64,000 bases of DNA from Bacteroidota bacterium (GCA_016714005.1 JADJOA010000014.1:62001-126000), one strand, 5' to 3'; positions 20,722 through 29,425 are shown, counted from the stretch's first letter. Notes: generated from the sequence alone by a model not told the origin. Numbers and translations: made by a program.

Positions 20722-22608
20722 TCACCTTCCCAAATACACCATCAACACACTAATATCTGCCGGGCTCACCCCACTTATCCTCGATGCCTGCCCAAGCGTT
20801 CTTGGTCTTACCTTTTGCAGTTTCTGCTGTGCTTCGTTTGATAAAGATTTTATACGCCCGTAATCCATATCCTCCCATATCATCATATCCTCCAGTTTAT
20901 TCACCTTTTCCGCATGTTCATATTCCTTATCAATATAGCTTTCATATTTCGCCACTATCTCCGCCTGTTCTTCCGCATCGGCATTATTTATTTCCGTTAA
21001 AAATTCGCGCAACCCCGTCACGGCATCTTTCATTCCACCCAGGCCCACCTGCGGGCGCAGCAAAATATTATGCAGCTTTATTTTTTGAGATATAGGTGCC
21101 GACTCCACCTTTTCCAGGTAGCCGTTTATCTCTTCTGGCAATACCGAAGTCTCTTTCAAATAAGCAAGCATTTTTTCTGTGGCTTCCACCTTTGCTTTTA
21201 CCGCATCCATTCTATCCTGTTTGGCAAGCCCTATTTTATACCCCGTTTCCGTCAATCGTATATCAGCATTATCCTGCCGCAGCAGTGTCCTGAACTCAGC
21301 CCTGCTCGTAAACATACGGTAAGGCTCATCCGTTCCCTTCGTTATCAGGTCGTCTATCAGCACTCCTATATAAGCATCGCTGCGCTTTAATATCAGCGGC
21401 TCTTTATCATTTATTTTCTGGTGAGCGTTTATCCCCGCCATCAGTCCCTGGCAGGCGGCCTCCTCATAACCGGTGGTGCCGTTTATCTGCCCTGCAAAAA
21501 ATAATCCCTCCACAATTTTAGTCTCTAGCGACAGGTCTAACTGCATAGGCGGAAAATAATCATACTCTATAGCATACCCGGGCCTGAACATTTTTACATT
21601 TTCCAGCCCCGGTATCAGCTTTAGCGCTGCCAACTGCACATCTTCCGGCAAGCTGCTCGAAAATCCATTCAGGTAAATCTCCACTGTATTCCATCCTTCA
21701 GGCTCCACAAACAACTGGTGGCGCTCCCGTTCCGCAAATCGGTTTATCTTATCCTCTATCGAAGGGCAATACCGCGGTCCCAAACCCTGTATCCTCCCCG
21801 TAAACATGGGCGATTTCTCAAAACCCGTCTTCAGTATATCATGCACCTCCGGGTTGGTGTACGTTATAAAACAACTCTTTTGTTTAGAAAGGGTAGGAGT
21901 GGGGGTATAAGAAAACTTCCCCGGCTGCTCATCCCCAAACTGCTCCTCCATCTTACTGTAATCCAGCGAACGCCCGTCTAATCGCGGAGGCGTTCCCGTT
22001 TTCATGCGCCCGCTCACAAATCCCAGCTCCGTCAATTGCTCTGTCAATCCTGTAGCCGCCTTCTCTCCGGTCCTTCCTCCGCCAAAACGCTTTTCCCCTA
22101 TATGTATAAGCCCGTTTAAAAAAGTGCCGTTCGTTAACACCACGCTTTTAGCTTTAAATTCAATACCCATTCCCGTTACCACACCCGTAACCCTTTTCCC
22201 TTCTTTTGACTTTTGACTTTCAACTTTAATCTTTGAGACCATATCCTGCCAAAAATCCACGTTAGGTGTTTGCTCCAGCATCATACGCCATTCCTCTGCA
22301 AAACGCATGCGGTCATTCTGCGTGCGCGGGCTCCACATGGCAGGTCCTTTACTCCTGTTCAGCATCCTGAACTGTATAGCCGAACGGTCCGAAACAATCC
22401 CCGAATAACCTCCCAGCGCATCCACCTCGCGCACTATCTGCCCTTTGGCAATGCCACCCATGGCAGGGTTGCAGCTCATCTGCGCTATCGTTTGCATGTT
22501 CATAGTAATCAACAGCACACGGCTGCCCATATTAGCTGCCGCTGCCGCTGCCTCACAACCTGCATGGCCGGCTCCTACCACTATCACATCATATTCCTGC
22601 GTAATCAT
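20722..22608 (-). CDS. mnmG: tRNA uridine-5-carboxymethylaminomethyl modification enzyme MnmG (GidA)
   Basis: With MnmE it installs the cmnm5 group at U34 of certain tRNAs, using FAD and methylene-tetrahydrofolate. The 628-residue protein has the FAD Rossmann motif G12-A-G14-H-A-G, then RFGGGRTGEKAA, RMKTGTPPRLDGR, the G-Q-I-N-G-T-T-G-Y-E-E-A-A-C-Q-G motif, the S-R-A-E-F-R-T-L-L-R-Q-D-N-A-D motif and the C-terminal helical tRNA-binding domain. The frame is intact. At 22203-22236 a 7-bp-period tract encodes an odd K-V-E-S-Q-K-S-K-E-G-K insert in a surface loop. mnmG is often near the origin in bacteria, which fits the two parS-like sites around it. Confidence 0.97.
   Translation of the reverse strand: MITQEYDVIVVGAGHAGCEAAAAAANMGSRVLLITMNMQTIAQMSCNPAMGGIAKGQIVREVDALGGYSGIVSDRSAIQFRMLNRSKGPAMWSPRTQNDRMRFAEEWRMMLEQTPNVDFWQDMVSKIKVESQKSKEGKRVTGVVTGMGIEFKAKSVVLTNGTFLNGLIHIGEKRFGGGRTGEKAATGLTEQLTELGFVSGRMKTGTPPRLDGRSLDYSKMEEQFGDEQPGKFSYTPTPTLSKQKSCFITYTNPEVHDILKTGFEKSPMFTGRIQGLGPRYCPSIEDKINRFAERERHQLFVEPEGWNTVEIYLNGFSSSLPEDVQLAALKLIPGLENVKMFRPGYAIEYDYFPPMQLDLSLETKIVEGLFFAGQINGTTGYEEAACQGLMAGINAHQKINDKEPLILKRSDAYIGVLIDDLITKGTDEPYRMFTSRAEFRTLLRQDNADIRLTETGYKIGLAKQDRMDAVKAKVEATEKMLAYLKETSVLPEEINGYLEKVESAPISQKIKLHNILLRPQVGLGGMKDAVTGLREFLTEINNADAEEQAEIVAKYESYIDKEYEHAEKVNKLEDMMIWEDMDYGRIKSLSNEAQQKLQKVRPRTLGQASRISGVSPADISVLMVYLGR
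22203..22236. repeat. 7-bp-period microsatellite inside mnmG
   Basis: Successive heptamers TTTTGAC, TTTTGAC, TTTCAAC, TTTAATC and TTTGAGA lie in the coding region. The tract is in frame and adds about ten polar residues in a loop between conserved MnmG segments. Confidence 0.6.
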
Positions 22609-22646
22609 TTTGTCTTATTTGTTTTTATTCCCCTTTCCTTCCCTTT

Positions 22647-22700
22647 CCCCTCTGTGCGCTGCCCTGTGTACAAGCGAGAGGGGGTAGGGGGTGTGTCCTT
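22647..22700 (+). repeat. 54-bp direct repeat, copy 2 (5' side of mnmG)
   Basis: Same length, order and orientation as 20539-20592, differing mainly in the 13-nt spacer after CCCCTCTGTGCG. It ends 12 bp before the stronger parS-like site. Confidence 0.65.
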
Positions 22701-22712
22701 CCTTAAATCCCC

Positions 22713-22728
22713 TGTTCCACGTGAAACC
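22713..22728. promoter_or_regulatory. parS-like ParB binding site (15 of 16 positions)
   Basis: TGTTCCACGTGAAACC differs from the parS consensus TGTTNCACGTGAAACA only at the last base. parS sites load ParB for chromosome segregation and normally cluster near the origin. It lies 105 bp upstream of the mnmG start in a non-coding region. No parA or parB gene is in this window. Confidence 0.7.
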
Positions 22729-22888
22729 TAACCCAACTTATCAAATATTTTAAACACGTTTTTCACAATCAAAATACCTGACAATCAATTTATTATATTT
22801 ATTTTGTTAAAACTTGGGCTCACAAAAATAAAGCATTTTTCCTTTACATTTTTCGCATTCTTCAAAATAGATTTTGCCACCTTTTTGT

Positions 22889-23174
22889 AGCATTTACTAT
22901 TCCGTTTGCAGCATTTACTATTCTGTTTGCAGCATTTACTATTCCGTTTGCAGCATTTACTATTTTGTTTTTAGCGTTTACTATTCCGTTTGCAGCATTT
23001 ACTATTCCGTTTGCAGCATTTACTATTCTGTTTGCAGCATTTACTATTCTGTTTTCAGCGCTTACTATTCTGTTTTTAGCATTTACTATTTTGTTTTTAG
23101 CATTTACTATTCCGTTTTCAGCATTTACTATTCTGTTTGCAGGGCTTCAAAATCCTTTTACAACATTTACTAAC
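22889..23174. repeat. 21-bp tandem repeat array, about 13.7 copies
   Basis: The unit AGCATTTACTATTCCGTTTG plus C repeats with exact 21-bp spacing, copies starting at 22889, 22910, 22931 and so on to 23141, with a degraded last copy at 23162. Variation is confined to a few positions (CCG/CTG/TTG, and GCAGC/TTAGC/TCAGC). No copy contains an indel. The array ends about 30 bp before the hsdR promoter box. Confidence 0.92.
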
Positions 23175-23206
23175 CGGCTAATTAAAAAACATTTAGGAGG
23201 TAATTA

Positions 23207-23214
23207 TATATTTG
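23207..23214 (+). promoter_or_regulatory. Bacteroidota -7 promoter box for hsdR
   Basis: TATATTTG is an exact TAnnTTTG match 29 bp before the hsdR ATG. The -33 region would fall directly next to the end of the 21-bp repeat array. Confidence 0.6.
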
Positions 23215-23243
23215 AGAAGTTTTAAAACGCTGCCTAACCGTTT

Positions 23244-25562
23244 ATGAGCGATATCACTTTTTCTGAAAGAGACATTTGTACAAAATTTATTCTGCCCTCC
23301 CTTGTAAGGGCAGGATGGGATGTGCAATCTCAAATTAGGGAAGAAGTTTCCTTTACGGCAGGAAAAATAATCGTGCAAGGAAGATTACATGCAAGGGGTA
23401 AACAAAAGCGTGCTGATTTTATTCTTTATTATAAGTATCCGAACATTCCCCTTGCCATCATTGAAGCAAAAGACCAGTCACATTCGGTTCGCCCAGGAAT
23501 TCAACAGGCATTGGATTATGCTCAAACGCTTGATATTCCTTTTGTATTCAGCAGTAACGGAAAGGGTTTTTTATTTCACGATAAAACACAATTAAGTGGA
23601 GGACTAGAAAAGGAAATTTCAATGCTCGATTTTCCTTCTCCTCAAAAGCTATATGATTATTATAAAACGTTTAAAAAAATTTCAAATACAGCAGCGCAAA
23701 AAATTGTTGAGCAGGATTATTATATAGACACATCACCAAAGCAGCCTCGTTACTATCAGGTTATTGCAGTTAATAGAACGGTTGAAGCAATAGCAAAAGC
23801 ACAAAACAGAATATTACTAGTGATGGCAACGGGTACGGGAAAAACCTATGTTGCCTTTCAGATAATTTGGAGGTTATGGAAAAGCGGTAAGAAAAAACGA
23901 ATTTTGTTTCTTGCCGATAGAAATGCATTACTCGATCAAACCAGGAGAAATGATTTCAAGCACTTCAAAGATAAAATGACGGTAGTGCGAAATCACAAGG
24001 TGGATAAAGCTTATGAAGTCTATTTGGCATTATATCAGGGTTTGTCAGGCACAGAAGAAGAGCAAAATATCTACAGAGAGTTTTCACCCGACTTCTTTGA
24101 TTTGGTTGTAGTGGATGAGTGCCATAGGGGAAGTGCCGCTGCTGATGCTGCGTGGAGAGAAATTCTTGAATATTTTTCTTCTGCTACACAAATCGGGTTA
24201 ACTGCTACACCAAAGGAGACACGCGAAATTTCCAACATTGATTATTTCGGAGAACCCATTTACACCTACTCTTTAAAACAAGGTATTGACGATGGTTTTC
24301 TTGCACCGTATAAAGTTGTTCGCGTTGGCATTGATAAAGATTTAGAAGGATGGAGACCCGAAAAAGGTAAACGTGATGTGGATGGAAGATTGATAGAAGA
24401 CCGATTATACAATACCAAAGATTATGATCGCACACTTGTTATTGAAGAGCGAACAAATCTTGTTGCAAAAAAAGTTTCAGAGTTTTTAAAGCACACAAAC
24501 CGGTTTGATAAAACCATTGTCTTTTGCGTTGATATTGATCATGCCGAACGTATGCGTAATGCCCTTGCAAACGAAAATGCTGATTTGGTTGCGCAGAACC
24601 ATAAATACATTATGCAGATTACTGGTGATAACAACGAGGGTAAAATGGAACTCGATAATTTTATTGACCCCGAACAAACCTATCCTGTTATTGCAACTAC
24701 AAGTAAACTGATGACAACGGGTGTAGATGCACAAACATGCAAATTGATTGTGCTTGATAGTAATATCAATTCCATGACGGAGTTCAAACAAATCATTGGG
24801 CGCGGTACACGTATTAATGAAGCATTTGGCAAGTTTTATTTTACCATAATGGATTTTAGGGGTGTTACTAATTTATTTGCTGACCCTGATTTTGATGGTG
24901 AGCCGGTACAAATTTATGAGCCACCATCTGGCGCACCAGTAACACCGCCTGATGAGCCACCCATAATTGTTGACCCGCCAATTGACCCTCCGGGTGGTCT
25001 TCAAAAAGTGCGTGTGAGAGGTGTAGATGTAAAGATATTAAATGAACGAGTGCAGTATTACGGTAAGGATGGCAAACTCATTACAGAATCATTAAAAGAT
25101 TATGCTCGGCAAAATACCTTAAACGAATATAAAAGTTTGGATGAGTTTATCCGCAAATGGAACGATGCCGATAAGAAACAAATAATCATTCAGGAATTAA
25201 TCGAGCAGGGTATTTTATTTTACGATTTGCAGGAAACCATTGGCAAAGAGTTAGACCCTTTTGATTTAATTGCACACATTGCATTTGACAAGCCTCCTCT
25301 CACCAGGCACGAACGAGCCATGAACGTGAAAAAGAGAAACTACTTCACAAAGTATGGCGAGCAGGCCGCAGTTGTTTTAGAACGATTGCTTGATAAATAT
25401 GCCGACAAAGGAATTGAAAACATTGAAAGCGCACGCGTACTTGAATTAGACCCATTAAATAAAATCGGAACCCCTGCCGAAATAGTAAAAATGTTTGGAG
25501 GACCAGCACATTTCAAAAAGGCACTTAAAGAACTTGAAACAGCACTTTATATATCAGCTTAG
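23244..25562 (+). CDS. hsdR: Type I restriction enzyme, R (translocase/nuclease) subunit
   Basis: The motor and nuclease subunit of a type I restriction-modification complex: it hydrolyses ATP to translocate DNA and cuts unmethylated DNA. The 772-residue product has the PD-(D/E)xK nuclease motif (D58 and E74-A-K76), Walker A M-A-T-G-T-G-K-T (194-201, K200), the DECH box (291-294), motif III T-A-T-P (320-323) and motif VI Q-I-I-G-R-G-T-R. A proline-rich linker sits near residues 555-580, before the C-terminal domain. The frame is intact and the length normal for the compact HsdR class. It has its own promoter, and its 3' end is followed by a hairpin and then an Abi_2 gene. Confidence 0.95.
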   Translation: MSDITFSERDICTKFILPSLVRAGWDVQSQIREEVSFTAGKIIVQGRLHARGKQKRADFILYYKYPNIPLAIIEAKDQSHSVRPGIQQALDYAQTLDIPFVFSSNGKGFLFHDKTQLSGGLEKEISMLDFPSPQKLYDYYKTFKKISNTAAQKIVEQDYYIDTSPKQPRYYQVIAVNRTVEAIAKAQNRILLVMATGTGKTYVAFQIIWRLWKSGKKKRILFLADRNALLDQTRRNDFKHFKDKMTVVRNHKVDKAYEVYLALYQGLSGTEEEQNIYREFSPDFFDLVVVDECHRGSAAADAAWREILEYFSSATQIGLTATPKETREISNIDYFGEPIYTYSLKQGIDDGFLAPYKVVRVGIDKDLEGWRPEKGKRDVDGRLIEDRLYNTKDYDRTLVIEERTNLVAKKVSEFLKHTNRFDKTIVFCVDIDHAERMRNALANENADLVAQNHKYIMQITGDNNEGKMELDNFIDPEQTYPVIATTSKLMTTGVDAQTCKLIVLDSNINSMTEFKQIIGRGTRINEAFGKFYFTIMDFRGVTNLFADPDFDGEPVQIYEPPSGAPVTPPDEPPIIVDPPIDPPGGLQKVRVRGVDVKILNERVQYYGKDGKLITESLKDYARQNTLNEYKSLDEFIRKWNDADKKQIIIQELIEQGILFYDLQETIGKELDPFDLIAHIAFDKPPLTRHERAMNVKKRNYFTKYGEQAAVVLERLLDKYADKGIENIESARVLELDPLNKIGTPAEIVKMFGGPAHFKKALKELETALYISA

Positions 25563-25623
25563 TCTTTTTAACAATTAATTGTAAAAAAAAGAATGGAAAA
25601 TAAACTTTTAATTGTTCTAAACG

Positions 25624-25631
25624 TATATTTG
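25624..25631 (+). promoter_or_regulatory. Bacteroidota -7 promoter box upstream of the Abi_2 gene
   Basis: TATATTTG is an exact TAnnTTTG match 68 bp before the Abi_2 start. The hairpin at 25641-25682 lies between this box and the gene, so transcripts from it would carry the hairpin in their leader. Confidence 0.5.
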
Positions 25632-25640
25632 CGTCAACAT

Positions 25641-25687
25641 GCTCACCCCGCTTCTCGTCAGCTCAGCGCGCTCAGGGTGAGCTTTTT
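25641..25687 (+). terminator. Strong hairpin with T-run between hsdR and the Abi_2 gene
   Basis: GCTCACCC (25641-25648) pairs with GGGTGAGC (25675-25682), with further pairing inside (CAGCTCAGCGCGCTC), followed by TTTTT. It fits a rho-independent terminator for hsdR. Its TCACCC/GGGTGA arms resemble the dispersed palindrome found at 28651-28673. It could instead attenuate the Abi gene. Confidence 0.65.
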
Positions 25688-25699
25688 ATTTTTAACCAT

Positions 25700-26600
25700 A
25701 TGAGCAAAGTTCCTTTTTCAAAACTTGCTTTATCCTATCAGGATCAACTTGCCCAGTTGAAGCACCGCGGTTTATCATTTGAAAGCGAACCCAAAGCATT
25801 ACATCTTCTAGAGAGTGTTAGTTATTACAGGCTGAGCGGTTACTGGTACCCGTTACTTGCAGATAAAGTTAATCATCAATTTAAAACAGGGGCAACATTT
25901 GATACCGCTTTTAAGCTTTACTGCTTCGACAGAAAATTACGTCAAATGGTCTTATCTGAGTTGGAAAAAATTGAGGTTGCCGTAAGAGCAAAAAATGATA
26001 TACGTGCTGGCTTTAGCCCATGGACCTTTTTGGTTTCAAAATGCCTCATTATTCTCTGATCCTGTTACCCATGCTAAGGCGCTCTCAAAAATAAGTGATG
26101 AATTTGCACGTAGTGATGAGGAGTTTATTGTTGCCTTCAAAAAAAAATATTCCGATCCTTTACCTCCAAGCTGGATGACTATGGAAATCACATCTTTTGG
26201 CGCTTTATCCATGCTTTATAAAAATTTAAAACCGGGAAAAGAAAAAAGAAACATTGCTCATCATTTTGGATTGTCTGATTCAGTTTTCGAAACATGGCTG
26301 CACAGCATTGTGTATCTACGAAATGTTTGCGCCCACCATACCCGTTTGTGGAACAGGGGCATGCGAATAAGACCTCTCATACCCCGAAACCCAAGAAAAC
26401 AATGGCTTGCAAATACAAACATAAGCAACAATAAGAGCTATTTTATCTTAAGCATGATTTCTTACTTGTTGCAAACAATAAATCCTCACAATAATTTTAA
26501 AAACAGGTTTAGCGAATTATTAGCAGAGTATCCTAATGTAAATGTTTTTGCAATGGGCTTTCCTGATAAATGGAACGAAGAACTACTTTGGAAAAAATAA
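25700..26600 (+). pseudogene. Abi_2 (AbiD/AbiF-like) abortive infection protein, one frameshift
   Basis: This family aborts phage infection in lactococci and is widespread in defence islands; its biochemical target is unclear. Reconstructed, it is 299 residues with the family features Y-x-D-Q-L-x-x-L-K-x-R-G near the start, Y-Y-R-L-S-G-Y-W-Y, F-D-R-K-L-R, and the C-terminal L-R-N-V-C-A-H-H-T-R-L-W-N-R motif, which resembles a HEPN R-x4-H signature. One extra A in the A6 run at 25990-25995 breaks the frame; removing it gives exactly 300 codons with stop. It lies between hsdR and hsdM, 9 bp before hsdM, a common place for Abi cargo in type I operons. Confidence 0.88.
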
Positions 26601-26609
26601 AAAATAAAA

Positions 26610-28043
26610 ATGTCCAACCTCTCCTCCACCATCAAATCCATCCAGGACATCATGCGCAAAGATGCCGGTGTGGATGGCGATGCGCAGCGCATCTCACAAT
26701 TAGTGTGGATGCTGTTCCTGAAAATATTTGATGAAAAAGAAAACGATTGGGAAATAACCAACGAAGATTATAAATCGCCCATACCAAAGTATTTGAGGTG
26801 GCGTACATGGGCTGCTCCTGAAGAAGGAATGACAGGCGATGAGCTGATGGACTTTGTAAACAACTCCCTCTTTCCGCGGCTCAAAGAATTAAAGCTGCGC
26901 AACAATAAAGATGCAGCCAAAATGGTGCGCGATGTTTTTGAAGACAGCTACAACTACATGAAAAGCGGCACACTGCTCCGGCAGGTGATTAACCGCATCA
27001 ACAAAGACATCAGCTTTACCACCCAGGCAGAGCGCCACCAGTTCAACGATATTTACGAGCAGATATTAAAAGACCTGCAAAGCGCAGGCAATGCAGGCGA
27101 GTTCTATACACCTCGCGCTGTAACACAGTTTGTGGTGGAAATGGTAAACCCCAAATTAGGAGAAACTATTTTAGACCCTGCCTGCGGCACAGCAGGATTT
27201 TTAATTAACGCCATTGAACATATTGGCAGGAATGAAAAAATAACCACCGTAAGCGCGCGCGAAAAATTACAGAACAGCATACATGGCGTGGAGAAAAAAC
27301 CATTGCCCCACATGCTTGCCACCACCAACCTTATTTTGCACGGTATTGAAGTGCCCAGCATTGAGCACGATAACCTGCTCATGCAATCGTTGCAGGAGTG
27401 GACACCCGAAAAGCGTGTGGATGTTATTGTAACCAACCCTCCCTTTGGCGGCATGGAAGAAGACGGAGTAGAAAAAAATTTCCCGCTCAGCTACCGCACA
27501 CGCGAAACTGCCGACCTCTTTCTCTACCTCATTGTACATGCGCTCAAACCCAACGGACGCGCAGGGATGGTATTGCCCGATGGCTCCCTCTTTGGCGAAG
27601 GCATTAAAACACGCATCAAAGAAAAGCTGCTCACCGAGTGCAACCTGCACACCATTGTGCGCCTGCCCAACGGAGTGTTTGCGCCTTACACGGGCATTAA
27701 CACCAACCTCCTGTTTTTTGAAAAAGGAAAGCCTACTAATGAAGTGTGGTACTTCGAGCATCCTTACCCCGAAGGAATAAAGATGTACAACAAAACCCGC
27801 CCCATCCGTTTGGAAGAATTTGATTTGGAAAAAAAGTGGTGGAACAAGCGTAAGGAAAATGAATATGCATGGAAGGTTAGCATTGACACTATTAAAGAAC
27901 GCAACTACAATCTTGATATTAAAAATCCGCACAAACAGGCAGAAGAAAAAACTTACAGCAGTGCTGAATTAATAAACATGCTCAACGATTCATTTCATAA
28001 GAGTGAAAAGTTATTGGGAAAACTTAAAGCAGAATTGTTGTAA
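26610..28043 (+). CDS. hsdM: Type I restriction-modification N6-adenine methyltransferase, M subunit
   Basis: Methylates adenine in the target site recognised by HsdS, protecting host DNA, and forms the M2S core of the complex. The 477-residue protein has the N-terminal HsdM helical domain (1-150), E-F-Y-T-P-R (164-169), the SAM-binding D-P-A-C-G-T-A-G-F motif (189-197) and the catalytic N-P-P-F (276-279). The frame is intact. Its TAA stop overlaps the ATG of hsdS (TAATG), showing translational coupling. Base composition in the middle is more GC-rich than hsdR, a possible sign of mosaic origin. Confidence 0.96.
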   Translation: MSNLSSTIKSIQDIMRKDAGVDGDAQRISQLVWMLFLKIFDEKENDWEITNEDYKSPIPKYLRWRTWAAPEEGMTGDELMDFVNNSLFPRLKELKLRNNKDAAKMVRDVFEDSYNYMKSGTLLRQVINRINKDISFTTQAERHQFNDIYEQILKDLQSAGNAGEFYTPRAVTQFVVEMVNPKLGETILDPACGTAGFLINAIEHIGRNEKITTVSAREKLQNSIHGVEKKPLPHMLATTNLILHGIEVPSIEHDNLLMQSLQEWTPEKRVDVIVTNPPFGGMEEDGVEKNFPLSYRTRETADLFLYLIVHALKPNGRAGMVLPDGSLFGEGIKTRIKEKLLTECNLHTIVRLPNGVFAPYTGINTNLLFFEKGKPTNEVWYFEHPYPEGIKMYNKTRPIRLEEFDLEKKWWNKRKENEYAWKVSIDTIKERNYNLDIKNPHKQAEEKTYSSAELINMLNDSFHKSEKLLGKLKAELL

Positions 28044-29425
28044 TGAGTGAGTGGAAAAAAGTTAAGCTGAATAAAGTTTTAAAACAATATCGGATTGAAC
28101 ATTGGGTTCAGGATGATAAATCGTATAAACAAGTTTCAATATTAAATGATGGAAGTGTTGTGTTGCGTGGTGATAAACCAGGTAGAGAAATTGGGCGCAA
28201 AAGACAATTCATAGTTAATACTGATAAATATCCGAACACATTAATTTTTACGAGACAACTTTTATTGCAAGGTTCAATTGGTCTTGCAGGTAGTGATGTA
28301 AATAAATGTATTGTGACTGAAAACATGCCGATGTTTTCTATTGAAGGAATAGAACCTGATTACTTGCATGTATTTTTAAATTCAGAAGCGTTTAAAGAAC
28401 AAGTCCGAGCACTTGAAACAACCGGCTCTGCACAAAAGAGTATTCATGAAAGACAATTTTTGGAATTAGAAATTCCATTGCCTCCTGTTACAGAACAAAA
28501 AGAATTGGTAAAGAAATTTAAAATAAAAAGAGAAAGTTTTTCTTCAATCACTTCTGAACTCACCTCCCAACAAACCCTAATCACGCAATTGCGCCAAAGC
28601 ATTTTGCAGGAAGCCGTGCAAGGAAAATTGACTGCTGAGTTCAGAAGCAGTCACCCTGAGCTTGTCGAAGGGTCTCATCACGCAAGCGAATTATTAAAAA
28701 GAATAAAAGCAGAAAAAGAAAAACTAATCAAACAAGGAAAACTAAAAAAAGAAAAGGAACTTGAACCAATTTTAGAAAATGAAATTCCTTTTCAATTGCC
28801 TGAAGGTTGGGTGTGGTGTAGATTAAATGATATTGTTTCTTTACTAGGCGATGGTTTACATGGTACTCCTCAATATTCTTCTAATGGAGAGTATTACTTT
28901 ATTAATGGCAATAATTTGATTAATGAAAAATTGAAATCAAAGGAAATACAAAACAAGTTTCTAAAATTGAATATGAAAAATATAAAAAAGAATTAAACTC
29001 CAATACTGTTCTTGTATCAATTAATGGCACTATAGGGAATGTTGCGTTTTTCAATAATGAAAAAATAATTCTTGGAAAAAGCGCTTGCTACTTTAATTTA
29101 ATGGATGGAATAAATAAAAACTTCATTGGCTTACTTCTTAAGAGCCCATATTTTATTAAATATTGATGACTGTTGCATCAGCAACTACAATAAAAATGTT
29201 TCATTGAATTCTATGCGGCATTTTCCAATTCCCCTCCCCCCCCTCCCCGAACAAAAACGCATAGTAGAAAAAGTAAACCAACTGATGCAACACTGCAATG
29301 AGTTAGAACAACAAGTGCAGCAAAGCATCACCCACGCTCAGCACCTGATGCAGGAGGTGCTAAGGGAGGTGTTTGAAAAGAAGAGAGAGAAAATCAAGTT
29401 AGACAATGAAATAAGAATAACATAA
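28043..29425 (+). pseudogene. hsdS: Type I restriction specificity subunit, three frameshifts
   Basis: Chooses the DNA sequence to be methylated or cut. Restoring three single bases gives 461 residues: an N-terminal target-recognition domain, a central conserved helical region with L-P-P-V-T-E-Q-K-E and R-Q-S-I-L-Q-E-A-V-Q-G-K-L-T, a second recognition domain beginning near L-P-E-G-W-V-W-C-R-L, and a C-terminal P-I-P-L-P-P-L-P-E-Q-K-R-I-V conserved helix. The breaks fall at an A4 run at 28963-28966, a TT at 29163-29164 and an A5 run at 29192-29196; all are single-base losses. A dispersed palindromic repeat is inserted in frame at 28651-28673. HsdS genes can vary in phase, but three separate losses fit sequencing error better. 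Confidence 0.9.
28651..28673. repeat. Dispersed palindromic repeat inserted in hsdS (encodes S-H-P-E-L-V-E-G)
   Basis: TCACCCTGAGC then TTGTCGAAGGGT is a repeat core known from intergenic copies in many bacteria, with CCCT/AGGG arms. Here it is in frame within the spacer between the central conserved region and the second recognition domain, adding about ten residues. Confidence 0.75.

Larger units (their letters stand above)
22609..23243. other. 635-bp gap: direct repeat, parS-like site, 21-bp array, promoter
   Basis: No gene is supported between mnmG and hsdR. Apparent open frames across the array arise because the 21-bp period is a multiple of three and lacks stops in some frames; none of them begins with ATG upstream of the repeats in a convincing way. 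The sub-features are listed separately. Confidence 0.7.

Noticed and set aside
21070..22731. Several plus-strand open frames antisense to mnmG
   Set aside because: They shadow an intact, highly conserved gene and show low-complexity composition.
22889..23174. CRISPR array
   Set aside because: Repeats are contiguous 21-bp units with no unique spacers, and no cas genes are nearby.
22874..23225. Open reading frames of 86-99 residues through the 21-bp array (hydrophobic F-A-A-F-T-I-P or S-I-Y-Y-S-V-C repeats)
   Set aside because: The period is a multiple of three and some frames simply lack stops. There is no convincing start codon, and the minus-strand frame has none at all. I treat the array as non-coding.
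27267..27932. 221-residue minus-strand frame antisense to hsdM
   Set aside because: hsdM is intact with all catalytic motifs; the antisense frame has no family features.
28043..29425. Phase-variable hsdS controlled by homopolymer slippage
   Set aside because: The three breaks are in very short runs (2-5 bases) and similar breaks occur in housekeeping genes, so sequencing error is more likely.
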